64,000 nucleotides of DNA from Paenibacillus sp. sptzw28 (lineage in GTDB: Bacteria > Bacillota > Bacilli > Paenibacillales > Paenibacillaceae): contig NZ_CP080545.1 of assembly GCF_019550795.1 (NCBI RefSeq), positions 2,886,001-2,950,000 of the forward strand, in the 5' to 3' direction. Shown piece after piece: positions 54,619-64,000 of the stretch. Each line of letters starts with the position of its first letter. Position 1 is the stretch's first letter. Below the pieces are notes generated by a model. It was not told the origin of the DNA, did not search any database, and saw only the letters and a program-made list of their open reading frames with translations. A program made the position numbers and the translations under genes.

Positions 54619-55470
54619 ATGATTACCCTGCAAAATAACTCTGTGACATTATTTCAAAGTAATCTTTATATGACGGTATCGGCTGTCATTCAAACGGAAG
54701 ATTTGGTCGTGGTCGTCGATCCGGCATGGCTGCCGCACGAGGTGGAGGAAATTCGGAATTATACATATACGATTTTGAACGGACGCCCGCTGTACATCCT
54801 GTTCACGCATTCCGACTATGATCATATTATCGGTTACAAGGCTTTTCCGGAGGCCATCGCGAACGCCAGCGAAGCTTTAAAAACCAAAAGCGAAGAAGGG
54901 AAAGTGGCGGTTGTGGAACAGATCAAAGCGTTTGACGACGAGTATTACATTATTCGCGGCTACGAAATTGCTTTTCCCGTTGTCGATGTATGCGCGGCGA
55001 AAGATGGAGATGCATTTGTTCTCGGCAGTACCCGCTTGGTGTTTTACCCGGCGCCGGGTCATAATGACGACGGGATGTTTACGGTTATTGAGCCGCTTGG
55101 ACTGCTTATTGCAGGTGACTATTTCTCGAATGTGGAGTTCCCGTACATTTATTTCGACAGCGCTTTGTATGAGAGGAGCATATTGAAGTTGGACGACATC
55201 ATAGCTCGGCACGATATCCGGCTGTTGATTACCGGGCATGGCGATTCTACGGACCAGAGAGCCGAAATGAAGCGGAGGCAATCGGATTCTTTGGAATATA
55301 TTCGCGCAATGCGCAGCTATATATTAGCCGGTGATCAAATACGGATAGACGGGCTTATCGCAAATTGCCGCTTTCCCAGAAATATGAGAAAGTTCCATAA
55401 GAACAATCAACTGCTCATTCAAAAAGAACTTGAGTCTCGCCTCGGCAAAGATGATGGAACTATGCTTTAG
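54619..55470 (+). CDS. MBL-fold metallo-hydrolase
   Basis: 283 residues, metallo-beta-lactamase fold. Zinc motif FTHSDYDHIIG (HxxxDH variant with Ser in place of the usual second His), then APGHNDDGM, IAGDYFS and TGHGDST. The first motif THSDYDH rather than HxHxDH makes it a subgroup member, possibly with one altered metal site. The start at 54619 follows GGAGG by nine bases; the longer GTG at 54598 lacks a site. Its 3' end overlaps the convergent cyclase by 11 bases. Substrate unknown. Confidence 0.85.
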   Translation: MITLQNNSVTLFQSNLYMTVSAVIQTEDLVVVVDPAWLPHEVEEIRNYTYTILNGRPLYILFTHSDYDHIIGYKAFPEAIANASEALKTKSEEGKVAVVEQIKAFDDEYYIIRGYEIAFPVVDVCAAKDGDAFVLGSTRLVFYPAPGHNDDGMFTVIEPLGLLIAGDYFSNVEFPYIYFDSALYERSILKLDDIIARHDIRLLITGHGDSTDQRAEMKRRQSDSLEYIRAMRSYILAGDQIRIDGLIANCRFPRNMRKFHKNNQLLIQKELESRLGKDDGTML

Positions 55471-57367
55471 CATTGTATTTAAGACGATAATTGGAGAGGG
55501 CAAGCAGCGGCCATACTAGCGGATAGCTCTCATACCGCGTATAGAAATGTCCCGGCAAGCCTGCGCCGGTCGGATAGGAGGAGGCAAGTCCGTCCGAGCG
55601 GAGGCTGCGCAAAATAAAGTCAGCTGAACGCTTCACCGGTTCGAGCGGCTCGTCGTTCACCGCTGTTAGCGCGTCTAATGCCCAGGCTGTCTGTGATAAT
55701 GTTGAAGACGATAGGGGAATAAAACGCTTTACGCGGTCGCTTCCGCATGATTCGCCGAAGCCTCCGTCGCTATTCTGGACAGCAAGCAGCCAGTCCGCCG
55801 CCTTGCGAATTTTCGGATGATCGGGCGGCTCGCCGACTGCGGCCAGTCCCGTCAATGCCGCCCACGTTCCATAGATGTAGCAAACGCCCCATCTGCCGTA
55901 CCAGGAGCCGTCCGATTCCTGATGCTTGTAGAGCCAGTTCACGGCATTCCGAATAAATCGGTGTTCATTCGAGAGTCCGGCTGTCCGGCCCAAATATTCG
56001 AGAGTCCGTCCCGTTAAATCCGCAGAGGAAGGATCTGTAGCCGCGTCTGCGGCCCCGTCCAGCGGCAGCCAGGAGATGAGCGGGTTATCAATATTGCGCT
56101 CAAATGCGGCCCAGCCTCCGTCTTTATTTTGCATAGCCAATAACCATTGCAAGCCGAGGTTGCTCGCCTTCCTATAGTCCGCGGCGGCCCCCAGTTTATT
56201 AATAGCCCGCAATGAAGCTGTCGTATCATCGACATCAGGATTTATCGTATTAATGTTGGAGAAGCCCCAACCACCGGGAATCGGATGTTTCACGTTCAAT
56301 TGCCAATCGGCGGTCTTCGTATGCTGCCGCGAGAGCAGGAAGCGGCCGGCGTGCTTAATCGACGGATGTAAGGGGGATAATCCGGCCTGCTGAAGCGAAT
56401 GACTGATCAACGCCGTGTCCCACACGGTGGATGTTGCATTCTGCATGGTAAGCCGGCCGTGATCGGGCCAGAGAAAGGATTCAAGACCTTGAATGGCTCT
56501 CGCGATTACCGGATGGTCACGCCGGTAACCGATCGACCGCAGGGCATGCACCATCAGTATCGTGGAGCTCGAGTAACTGTACAGCGTACCGTCCGCTTCA
56601 AGCCGGCTGAGCATATATTGTTCTGCCCGCCGCGCGGCCTGCCGCTGAATATTCACGGAGTTGAGCGACTGTTTCATCTGCTTGAACCAGTTGTAATCAT
56701 CCGGGTGCTTACGAACACTAAAATGTTTGTCCCAGTCGAATAATTCGCTGCCTGCGGGCAGCTGAAGCATGCGAAGCCCTGGTAGCGGTGATACCGACGG
56801 CGGCTTGAATACCGGCTTCCGGTGTCCGAGCAGCAGCATCGGCGCCATGTGGACGCGGGCATAACCGGAAAATTGATAGAAATGCAGAGGTGATGAGCGG
56901 GGAAGCATCATTATGGAAAGGGGGACCGGAAACCATTTCGGCCATGGATATTGTCCGATGACGGCAAGCAAAAATTTGGTCATCAGGCTGTCGATACGGG
57001 ATAGCCCGCCAAGCTCTTCGATGGCGCTTCTCGCTTCTGCCATAAACGGCTCCGATGCATGAATGCCTGCATGTAACAGTGCGAAGTAGCATTCCAAGCT
57101 CGCCGATATATTGGCGTACGGCTCATCCGGATAGACCCGCCATGCTCCATCATCGCGTTGACCGGCGAGAATACGCTCTGCTAGGGACGAGATTAATTTC
57201 CCTTTGCTCAGGCCAAGCGTTGTAATGAGCATTATGGTTGCAGCGTCGGACATCATTCCGCTCTCGATAAATCCAAGTCGCCAGCTCCCATCGCGAGACT
57301 GGATATTTAATAAACGGTCCACGAGTTCGCCGATTCCGGAATTCACTCGCTCAAGCAAAGAAATCAC
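55460..57367 (-). CDS. sqhC: squalene-hopene / sporulenol-type triterpene cyclase
   Basis: 635 residues from GTG 57367 (TTG 57358 is better spaced to GAGGTG). Class II triterpene cyclase: catalytic acid motif PDVDDTTASL near residue 374, QW repeats such as QNKDGGWAAFE, QESDGSWYGRW and QNSDGGFGES, and the segment WYGRWGVCYIYGTWAALTG. Length and these blocks resemble Bacillus SqhC, which cyclises tetraprenyl-beta-curcumene to sporulenol, more than the classic hopene synthase, but the product cannot be decided from sequence reading. Membrane-associated. The LysM-GMC oxidoreductase gene lies immediately upstream on the same strand. Confidence 0.9.
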   Translation of the reverse strand: MISLLERVNSGIGELVDRLLNIQSRDGSWRLGFIESGMMSDAATIMLITTLGLSKGKLISSLAERILAGQRDDGAWRVYPDEPYANISASLECYFALLHAGIHASEPFMAEARSAIEELGGLSRIDSLMTKFLLAVIGQYPWPKWFPVPLSIMMLPRSSPLHFYQFSGYARVHMAPMLLLGHRKPVFKPPSVSPLPGLRMLQLPAGSELFDWDKHFSVRKHPDDYNWFKQMKQSLNSVNIQRQAARRAEQYMLSRLEADGTLYSYSSSTILMVHALRSIGYRRDHPVIARAIQGLESFLWPDHGRLTMQNATSTVWDTALISHSLQQAGLSPLHPSIKHAGRFLLSRQHTKTADWQLNVKHPIPGGWGFSNINTINPDVDDTTASLRAINKLGAAADYRKASNLGLQWLLAMQNKDGGWAAFERNIDNPLISWLPLDGAADAATDPSSADLTGRTLEYLGRTAGLSNEHRFIRNAVNWLYKHQESDGSWYGRWGVCYIYGTWAALTGLAAVGEPPDHPKIRKAADWLLAVQNSDGGFGESCGSDRVKRFIPLSSSTLSQTAWALDALTAVNDEPLEPVKRSADFILRSLRSDGLASSYPTGAGLPGHFYTRYESYPLVWPLLALSNYRLKYNAKA

Positions 57368-57420
57368 CTCATTTCTGAAGCCGAGGTTACGAGTAATGTA
57401 TTGAGTGAGGCATCTGCTTA

Positions 57421-59097
57421 TTATTCGAGCATCTGTCTGACTATGTTATCTGCCGTTCGGATCGCCATAGCTGTGATTGTCAAGGTTGGATTGGAAGCTC
57501 CCATTGAGGGCAGAATGCTGGCATCGGCTATATAAAGACCCGGAACGCCGTGAATTTGTCCGTAAGGATTCGTTGCCGAGGTCTCCGGATCATTCCCCAT
57601 ACGGCATGTTCCGGCTTCGTGGTTATCCGTACCAGGCGGCATCAGACATATGGCGGGAACGCCGTTCATTGTGGCGAAGTTTAATTGCATCGCCGAGGAA
57701 GCGCGCACCAATCCCGCCGACATTTGCTCCAAAACCGCTTCATCCCGTGCACTGTATGAGAAATTCACTTGCAATTCGGGGACCCCGTATTCATCCCGTC
57801 TGTCAGGTTCAACAAAGACCCTGTTTTCGTAACGCGGTTCAACCTTTCCGGAAGCGCCGAAAAAGCTGATCCTCCATTCATTCTTAATCGGCTTTTTCTC
57901 GTAGTGGTAATCAAAATATTGCTCCGGTCCTTGAAGCTGCAGCTGATAGGGGCGGTCTTGAGTCTCCGGTATCATAATCCCCAATACTCCCAATGGCTCA
58001 GGGAAATTCGTCGTATTTACGCTTGCCGTAGCGACCAAATAGGAATGGTTCATGAGGTACCTGCCGATCGCTTTCCCCGGAATATTAGAGTTAAGCAGGA
58101 TGCGCGGGGTTTGTAATGCGCTTGCCGCCAGTACCACGTTCTTGGCCCTTATGATGTGGGATTTCTTATCCCGGGTCATTACCCGGACGCCTGCCGCTTT
58201 ACCGTCCTCCGTAATTACCTCCGCCGCATAAGTGTTAACGGCCAGATCAAAGGTACGCATGCTTAAAGCTCTTGCGAATAACAGTATTGTGCTGTAAAAG
58301 ACATTGGAATTCAGCTTGCCGTATCGTGTCTGGGCAAGGTTGGTGGCAGTCGGAATATAGTCCGCGTTGTAAAATCCATTTTCTCTAAGTCGCTTCAGAA
58401 GGATTGACGTAATCGACGAGTCTCTCGCATAGTCTGTAGTCACATTCATGATTTCTTCGGCGATATTGTAATAAAGATCCATTTCACTAATCGAAACCGG
58501 CCATTGCGCGATTTCAAAATCTACCATACGCGGAGTGATGGCTCCCCAAAGTATCGTCCTTCCGCCTAAAGCATAAATCAGCTTCGCGCCCGAATATTCG
58601 GGAAGTCTGTTCCCGATCAGATCGGTTATTTCAGGCGGTGCAAACAGACGGAAGCTTTCACCGTCTATGGTAGCTATATTGGCGACATGAGTGGGGACGT
58701 AAAGCTCACCCCGCTCCACGATTCCGATCCGTTTTTCATTGTTCCCCCACTGTTCGCATAACCTCCAAAGCGCTGCTCCGCCACCCGCGCCCGATCCGAC
58801 AATGAGGACGTCGTATTCATTCTCAGCCATTTGTTCGGCGGATGTAACCGGCATCCAGCTGTGAAGAAATTGCTCCTGGGGCACAGGCGGACAGAAAGGA
58901 GCAACGACTCTGTGCTCCGCGGCCGCGGTTGGCCTTGATTCAGAAGGTATATTAACCCGAAGGCCAGAGATCATCAAATAGGGGCTGGAGATTTGCGGGT
59001 TTACCGCCATCAATTGATCCAGTCCGATTTGATATTTATTTGAAATATTAAAGAGAGTATCTCCATTCCCGGCGACATAGACCTTCAAAAATTTCAC
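57421..59097 (-). CDS. LysM-domain GMC-family oxidoreductase
   Basis: 558 residues. The first ~52 form a LysM peptidoglycan-binding repeat (VAGNGDTLFNISNKYQIGLD, then GLRVNIPS) without a signal peptide. After a Pro-rich linker comes an FAD-dependent GMC oxidoreductase: Rossmann VGSGAGGGAAL near residue 100, the second FAD block, and the C-terminal NHEAGTCRMG/GASNPTLTITA active-site pair. A cytoplasmic enzyme that binds peptidoglycan makes most sense in a spore coat or in a mother-cell-lysed context. It is upstream of the triterpene cyclase (54 bp) and probably co-transcribed; it might oxidise a terpenol or sugar. Substrate unknown. Confidence 0.85.
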   Translation of the reverse strand: MKFLKVYVAGNGDTLFNISNKYQIGLDQLMAVNPQISSPYLMISGLRVNIPSESRPTAAAEHRVVAPFCPPVPQEQFLHSWMPVTSAEQMAENEYDVLIVGSGAGGGAALWRLCEQWGNNEKRIGIVERGELYVPTHVANIATIDGESFRLFAPPEITDLIGNRLPEYSGAKLIYALGGRTILWGAITPRMVDFEIAQWPVSISEMDLYYNIAEEIMNVTTDYARDSSITSILLKRLRENGFYNADYIPTATNLAQTRYGKLNSNVFYSTILLFARALSMRTFDLAVNTYAAEVITEDGKAAGVRVMTRDKKSHIIRAKNVVLAASALQTPRILLNSNIPGKAIGRYLMNHSYLVATASVNTTNFPEPLGVLGIMIPETQDRPYQLQLQGPEQYFDYHYEKKPIKNEWRISFFGASGKVEPRYENRVFVEPDRRDEYGVPELQVNFSYSARDEAVLEQMSAGLVRASSAMQLNFATMNGVPAICLMPPGTDNHEAGTCRMGNDPETSATNPYGQIHGVPGLYIADASILPSMGASNPTLTITAMAIRTADNIVRQMLE

Positions 59098-59271
59098 TTC
59101 CTTACTTGGGTTTGAAAAAAAGTACGCTTCCCATATTTATGTGAGTGACGCATATTCTATACGATAAAATATTGCCTAAGTGGTTTTTCATAAGGGAGAA
59201 ACATATATATCCTTAAAAAGAAGATGGTGATCGCGCGCATGGAAATCAGTTGGAAACGGGGCGTTATGCAG

Positions 59272-61056
59272 ATGAAAACGATAAATGTGACCATCTGGAA
59301 TGAATTTATACATGAAAGAACGGAACCTAAGATTGCCGCCATTTATCCATGGGGCATTCATGAAGCGATTGCGGCTGGAATCGGAGCCAGCGGATTTCGT
59401 ATCCAAACCGCTACATTGGAACAGCCGGAGCATGGACTCTCGGAAGAGGTCCTGAACCGTACGGATGTATTGATCTGGTGGGGGCATTTGGCTCACGAAC
59501 AGGTAAGCGATGCGGTTGTAGATAGAATTCAAGCCAGGGTTCTGCAGGGAATGGGGCTGATCGTCCTGCATTCCGGACACCGATCGAAAATATTCCGGAA
59601 ATTGATGGGTACTACTTGCGATCTGAAGTGGAGATCGGATTTCGAGCGCGAAAGATTGTGGGTCGTAGACCCGTCCCATCCGATAACCGAAGGAATCGGC
59701 GAATACATCGAGCTGGAGAAGGAGGAGATGTACGGAGAGTTCTTTGATATCCCGGCTCCGGAAGAGCTAGTGTTTATTAGCTGGTTCCAGGGAGGGGAAG
59801 TATTCCGCAGCGGATGCGGCTACCAAAGAGGACTTGGGAAAATCTTTTACTTTCGGCCGGGAGATCAGGAATATCCAACATATTATAACAAGGAGGTATT
59901 ACGGGTTATATCGAATGCGATACGTTGGGCCGCTTCACCGCATGGGGCGGAACCGGTGTACGGCAATACGGCTCCGATAGAGCAAATGCCCTCTAAAATC
60001 GTCAAACAATATTTCGGCCAAACCCCTGATGGTCAGAGTGTATTTCTATATATCTTGAGTAATATCAACGGTATGCAAGCCGCCATTACGAATTACGGCG
60101 GTATAATGGTCAGCCTGAAAGTCCCCGATCGCAACGGAATCCTAGAAGATGTCGTGCTGGGCTATCCCACACTGGACCAGTACGTGAGAACTGGCAACAA
60201 GTATTACTATGGTGCGATAATAGGCCGCTATGCGAATCGAATTGCAGGTGGCCGGTTCACCCTTGACGGAGTAACCTATCAACTTCCGGTAAATAACGTA
60301 ACCAACATGCTGCACGGCGGTATAAGGGGATTTGACAAGAGAGTTTGGGAAGCCGAGGAAGTATACAAGGATGGAGAGGTCGGTCTTGCTCTTAGTTATC
60401 CAAGTAAAGACGGCGAAGAGGGGTTTCCGGGGAATCTGGCGGTAAAAGTGATCTATACGCTGACTAACAACAATGAGCTCAGGATCGACTATACCGCCGT
60501 AACCGATAAGAAAACAGTAGTAAACCTGACCCAGCATAACTATTACAATCTGGCGGGAGCAGGGAACGGTAATATCCTCGGACACATTGTGACCATTAAT
60601 GCCGAGCGGTTTACGACTGTGAATGCTGACGTTATACCGACGGGTCAATTGCAAAGTGTCGCAGGAACGCCGCTTGACTTTCGTAAACCGGTATCTGTCG
60701 GGTCAAGGATCCATTCGAACCATCCGCAAATGCAATTTGCATCGAACGGCTACGATTTCAACTATGTACTGGAACAAGACGGGCGTCCCATAGTGTTCGC
60801 CGCAGGAGTTTATGAACCGCAATCCGGCCGTTTAATGGAGGTTTATACATCTGAGCCTGGCGTTCAATTCTATACCGGACAAAGGATCGATGGAGATATC
60901 GGGAAAGACGGGAAGGTTTACAATCAATATGCCGGTCTCGCTCTGGAGACGCAGCACTTTCCGGATTCGCCGAATCACCCGAATTTCCCAAGTACGGAAC
61001 TCAGTCCGGGACAGACCTACAAGCAAACTACCATATATAAATTCTCCTCCTTATAA
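59272..61056 (+). CDS. fusion of a ThuA-like domain and aldose 1-epimerase
   Basis: About 594 residues from ATG 59272; the frame is open to 59224 and ATG 59239 is an alternative, with no strong ribosome site at any. Residues ~1-235 form a ThuA-like class I glutamine-amidotransferase-like fold ([35 protein letters not shown]). Residues ~250-594 form a GalM-type mutarotase: [16 protein letters not shown], catalytic His in [12 protein letters not shown] and Glu in [15 protein letters not shown]. Both modules look intact with no frame break. ThuA proteins act on disaccharides or their keto forms, GalM interconverts alpha and beta sugars; a coupled sugar-processing role is inference. Confidence 0.88.
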   Translation: MKTINVTIWNEFIHERTEPKIAAIYPWGIHEAIAAGIGASGFRIQTATLEQPEHGLSEEVLNRTDVLIWWGHLAHEQVSDAVVDRIQARVLQGMGLIVLHSGHRSKIFRKLMGTTCDLKWRSDFERERLWVVDPSHPITEGIGEYIELEKEEMYGEFFDIPAPEELVFISWFQGGEVFRSGCGYQRGLGKIFYFRPGDQEYPTYYNKEVLRVISNAIRWAASPHGAEPVYGNTAPIEQMPSKIVKQYFGQTPDGQSVFLYILSNINGMQAAITNYGGIMVSLKVPDRNGILEDVVLGYPTLDQYVRTGNKYYYGAIIGRYANRIAGGRFTLDGVTYQLPVNNVTNMLHGGIRGFDKRVWEAEEVYKDGEVGLALSYPSKDGEEGFPGNLAVKVIYTLTNNNELRIDYTAVTDKKTVVNLTQHNYYNLAGAGNGNILGHIVTINAERFTTVNADVIPTGQLQSVAGTPLDFRKPVSVGSRIHSNHPQMQFASNGYDFNYVLEQDGRPIVFAAGVYEPQSGRLMEVYTSEPGVQFYTGQRIDGDIGKDGKVYNQYAGLALETQHFPDSPNHPNFPSTELSPGQTYKQTTIYKFSSL

Positions 61057-61066
61057 TGGCGTGGCA

Positions 61067-63658
61067 TTAAGCAAAAAACTTTCGAATCATATTACTAACC
61101 GTCTTATTGTTGATCGGTTTGCTTATATATTCGTCCATCCCGGCAGCGAGGCATTTCTCTCGGTCACCCTTGAGTGCATTTGACGTAACGGCGACAATGA
61201 CGGGACATTTTTCAGGTGTGAGCGCGTTTTTAATAATTGATGTCGCTTCGAATCCATTGATAAGAGGCATGTGCACATCCATAAATATAATATCATAGGA
61301 TTCCGACAAAGCCTCTTCAATCGCTCTGCTGCCATTCTCCGCGATAGTGAGGCGGTGCCCCTGGTTATCAAGCATTTTGATCAGGACCAGCTGGTTGATT
61401 TTGTTATCTTCGGCGATTAAAATATTGAGTGGCCGTAGAGGCTTCATCTCCTCATAATTCAGCTGAACGGCAGCACTGGCAGGTTTCTTTACTAATTTCA
61501 GAGAAACGCTGAATAGAAAGGTAGCTCCTGGATCGTCCGAGTGCTCAATCCATATATCTCCGTCCATCAGGTTCACAAGCTTCTTGCTGATCGCAAGACC
61601 AAGGCCCGTTCCTTCCGATGTTCGTGTCATAAAGTTATCCAGCTGAAAAAACGGCTGAAAAAGTTGGTCGCTCTTTTCACGGGGTATGCCGATACCCGTG
61701 TCTTTTACCTTAAAGATTAATTTTACCGAATGACCGTTCTGCGACAGTTTTTTGACAGAGACTGAAACACCGCCTGAATTTGTGAATTTTATTGCATTTC
61801 CCACCAAATTAATCAGTACCTGCTTCAGCCTTTTTTCGTCGCCAAGAAGGCGTGGCGGCACCTCTTGGCCCAAGGAGAATGAAATTTCAAGCTTTTTTTC
61901 ATGCGCTTTGGGCATGAGGAGGTCGACCGCTTCAAAGATGCAGTTTCTGATATCGATCGTTTCCTCGACCAGCTCCGTTTGTCCCGAATCAATTTTGGAA
62001 AAGTCCAGAATATCGTTAATGATGCGAAGGAGCGTTTCTCCGCTTTTACGAATAATTTCCAGATATTCTCTTTGCTGCGCGTTCAGGGACGTAGTCTCCA
62101 TGAGAAGATCCGTCATACCGATCACGCCGTTCATTGGAGTGCGAATCTCATGACTCATCATCGCCAGAAATTCACTTTTAGCTTTGTTTCTCGATTCTGC
62201 AGCTTCCTTATCAATGATCAGCCTTTTCTGATCTGTTATATCCTTTGCAATAATATAATAGCCGACGTTTCCGTTATTGATAAATATAGGGGCGATGGTC
62301 GTCAATACTTCAACCGCATGACCGTCCTTATTAATAATCCTATCGATGCTTTTTTCTACCGAGGCATCTTTTAAAGAAGTTATTAAAAGCTCTTTGACAT
62401 TACTATTCGGGACAAAACGGGAGAAGCTTGCACCCTGCATTTCCTGGATCGAATATCCTGTTAATACCTGGGCCATCTTGTTTGCATTAATAACGCATCC
62501 ATCCAAATCTAACGAAATTACGGCATCGTGGTTATATTTTTTGAGTGACGTGTATCGTTCGACTGTTTCCTGCAGCTTTAACTCGATATTTTTGCGTTCC
62601 GTAATATCCTGAACAGTTCCTTGAATCTTAAGAGGATCACCTGTTACCGCGCGGGAAACAACTCCGCGAATGTGCAGGTATTTGTATGTGCCATCCGTGT
62701 GTATGATACGGTACTCAAAATTCAAATCGTTAGTTTTAAGCGCTTTTTCGATTTCCTTTAGAAACTGCTGCTTAATTTCGAGGGGGACCAAACCCGTGAT
62801 ATGATTAAACCCTTCATTATCTCTGGGTATATTTGCGATTTCATACAAATAGTCGGAGAAGATCGCCTCCTTGTGAAGGATGTCCCATTCCCAACTTCCG
62901 ATCAAGGCGGTACGGTGGGCTTCCGAGATGATATTCTCGTTCTTCTTGTGCTGGGAAATATTGCTTCCCATATTCAAATACATTTCATCGTTCAGCTTCA
63001 TTCTTTTTATATCAAACCATAAGTATTTTCCATTTTTGTGCCGCAGTCTGAATTGCTGAGCATACTCTCTTGTTCCTTTGTTTTCCTGCAGCCTATGTAA
63101 ATCTTCGGCATGGTAAAATGAACTTTCCTGCATGCCGGTTATATTTTCTGGCCAATAACCCAATAGCTTCCGGAAGGAAGGGGAGGAATCAAGAATGCTG
63201 CCATCGGTTGCAGTCGTAAAGAGAACATCCTGTGAATGTTCGGAAATAAGGCTATACAGCTGCTCTATTCTATTGAATTTCTTTTCAGCCTCTTTCGTTC
63301 CGGAAATATCAGTCACTTGAATAATAAAATACGATTCCTCGTCAACTGCCTCCTCCTCGACTATTGAGATTATAATTGAAGACCATATGATGTTTGTATT
63401 TTTATGAATAAGACGAACCTCGACTGCCGAATGCTGCCGCTGCAGAAGATGTTGAACCTTATCAAACCGGTCCTCCGGGTGTATCAGGTCATAAATGGTG
63501 AGCTTAGTCAGCTCCTCGCTTGAATAACCGCAAATTCGATTCAAAGCCTCATTCGCCTTAATCCAATTCCCGTCAGACTTGATCAGTGCAATCCCATTGA
63601 ATGAATTGGTAAAAAGGCATTCAAATAAGGATTGATGATTTATTTGCAAACTTGGCAT
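61067..63658 (-). CDS. multi-PAS hybrid sensor histidine kinase
   Basis: About 863 residues from ATG 63658 (upstream options to 63709). No transmembrane helix. Four PAS segments span roughly the first 490 residues (NSFNGIALIKSDGNWIKANE; a second with DGSILDSSPSFRKLLGYWPE; a third PAC-type with GTVQDITERKN; a fourth with DGCVINANKMAQVLTGYS). HisKA with the His in MMSHEIRTPMNGVIGMTDLL, HATPase with GTGLGLAISKKLVNLM, and a C-terminal receiver domain (ILIAEDNKINQLV, Asp in FMDVHMPLINGFEAT). A cytoplasmic redox/ligand sensor with an internal receiver; output partner not in the window. The gene ends 10 bases from the convergent ThuA-GalM stop. Confidence 0.92.
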   Translation of the reverse strand: MPSLQINHQSLFECLFTNSFNGIALIKSDGNWIKANEALNRICGYSSEELTKLTIYDLIHPEDRFDKVQHLLQRQHSAVEVRLIHKNTNIIWSSIIISIVEEEAVDEESYFIIQVTDISGTKEAEKKFNRIEQLYSLISEHSQDVLFTTATDGSILDSSPSFRKLLGYWPENITGMQESSFYHAEDLHRLQENKGTREYAQQFRLRHKNGKYLWFDIKRMKLNDEMYLNMGSNISQHKKNENIISEAHRTALIGSWEWDILHKEAIFSDYLYEIANIPRDNEGFNHITGLVPLEIKQQFLKEIEKALKTNDLNFEYRIIHTDGTYKYLHIRGVVSRAVTGDPLKIQGTVQDITERKNIELKLQETVERYTSLKKYNHDAVISLDLDGCVINANKMAQVLTGYSIQEMQGASFSRFVPNSNVKELLITSLKDASVEKSIDRIINKDGHAVEVLTTIAPIFINNGNVGYYIIAKDITDQKRLIIDKEAAESRNKAKSEFLAMMSHEIRTPMNGVIGMTDLLMETTSLNAQQREYLEIIRKSGETLLRIINDILDFSKIDSGQTELVEETIDIRNCIFEAVDLLMPKAHEKKLEISFSLGQEVPPRLLGDEKRLKQVLINLVGNAIKFTNSGGVSVSVKKLSQNGHSVKLIFKVKDTGIGIPREKSDQLFQPFFQLDNFMTRTSEGTGLGLAISKKLVNLMDGDIWIEHSDDPGATFLFSVSLKLVKKPASAAVQLNYEEMKPLRPLNILIAEDNKINQLVLIKMLDNQGHRLTIAENGSRAIEEALSESYDIIFMDVHMPLINGFEATSIIKNALTPEKCPVIVAVTSNALKGDREKCLAAGMDEYISKPINNKTVSNMIRKFFA

Positions 63659-63813
63659 AATGAAGTTCACATCTCCCCAACATATGATAAAATGCCATTC
63701 TTTCAGCATCGACTCTTGAAATATATCAAAGCAAAAAGCCGTTTCTTTTTGTTACCCTCTCTATTTAAACTGAAACAAAACGTAATAAAAACCGGGGGGC
63801 AGCATAAAAAAAC

Positions 63814-63876
63814 GGGGCTGTCCCATAAGTCATCAAAGATAACGATGAGACGGCCCCTCGTTTTTAATTTGGGTTA
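63814..63876. mobile_element. possible insertion-sequence end
   Basis: GGGGCTGTCCCATAAGTC resembles terminal inverted repeats of IS1182-like elements. It is followed by a partial complementary arm (GACGGCCCCTCG) and TTTTT, so a terminator is the alternative. If it is an IS end, the element extends beyond the right edge. Confidence 0.35.
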
Positions 63877-63906
63877 AACACAGGGAACTGCGCGGGTCGA
63901 ATGTTT

Positions 63907-63999
63907 TTACGATCGATGTTGTTCGGGGATTCCTTGAATGGATGAGCTAACTTGGGAATCCTCGAACAAAGGCGACCGCTGACGCTTCTCCAGAATCAT
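63907..63999 (-). CDS. possible 3' end of a gene cut by the right edge
   Basis: A frame open from the right edge reads MILEKRQRSPLFEDSQVSSS then IQGIPEQHRS and stops at TAA (63907-63909). It could be the tail of a transposase within the suspected IS. Too short to identify. Confidence 0.2.
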   Translation of the reverse strand: MILEKRQRSPLFEDSQVSSSIQGIPEQHRS

Positions 64000-64000
64000 T

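Noticed and set aside
1-64000. tRNA or rRNA genes
   Set aside because: No cloverleaf, TTCRA arm or conserved rRNA segment was seen on either strand by eye; a tRNAscan/Infernal run would settle it.

Overview
The window looks like a chromosomal segment of a spore-forming, Gram-positive member of the Paenibacillaceae or a close relative. The pointers are strong GGAGG ribosome sites, frequent TTG/GTG starts, a proline T-box leader, Bacillus-type methionine salvage genes (mtnW, mtnX, mtnB, mtnE, mtnU), DynA-like tandem dynamin, GerMN, S-layer and copper-amine-oxidase-N envelope proteins, topoisomerase IV genes in the order parE-parC, and a sporulenol-type squalene cyclase. Nearly all of it is housekeeping or envelope sequence. 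I see no rRNA, tRNA, prophage or CRISPR. Only the last ~190 bases look like the edge of an insertion sequence. The genus is inferred from gene content, not from a marker gene.

Layout. 0.3-3.8 kb: two half-size ABC exporters (minus strand). 4-6.4 kb: a DUF2515 protein and a MerR-methyltransferase fusion. 6.5-13.2 kb: one long minus-strand unit proB-proA-proC-mtnW-mtnX-mtnB behind a T-box leader, with a tandem hairpin-repeat array filling the proB-proA gap. 13.2-15.9 kb: mtnE, a small secreted protein and mtnU. 15.9-19.1 kb: a LysR regulator divergent from leuCD. 19.3-24.2 kb: an envelope operon (amidase, GerMN lipoprotein, SLH protein). 24.3-29.1 kb: nth, a small conserved protein and double-headed dynamin. 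29.4-33.0 kb: an asymmetric heterodimeric ABC exporter. 33.2-35.4 kb: purT, a DUF2935 protein and a tiny Cys/Tyr/Pro-rich reading frame interrupted by TGA. 35.5-38.6 kb: a structured leader, a GDSL hydrolase and an ABC-2 type transporter. 39-43.7 kb: parE-parC behind a second array of the same hairpin-repeat family. 43.7-50.7 kb: MarR, a CapA/RluA/methyltransferase/response-regulator operon, a divergent 7TM histidine kinase and an XRE regulator. 51-54.2 kb: araA with two AraR-like operators and a different hairpin-repeat array, a second DUF2935 protein and a Gln-rich protein. 54.6-63.7 kb: an MBL-fold hydrolase, squalene cyclase, LysM-GMC oxidoreductase, ThuA-GalM fusion and a multi-PAS hybrid kinase.

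Most unusual: three unrelated genes (proA, parE, araA) are each preceded by a tandem array of hairpin-forming repeats that runs right up to the Shine-Dalgarno sequence. The proA and parE arrays belong to one 68-69 bp family, lie in the same orientation relative to their gene, and end in nearly the same SD-containing sequence. The araA array is a separate 50 bp family in which an older copy carries paired changes that preserve the hairpin. These look like leader or regulatory repeat elements, and I do not recognise them as a named class. Other points of interest are the interrupted Cys-rich mini-gene at 35.3 kb, an unassigned structured leader at 35.55 kb, and two domain fusions (ThuA-GalM and LysM-GMC).
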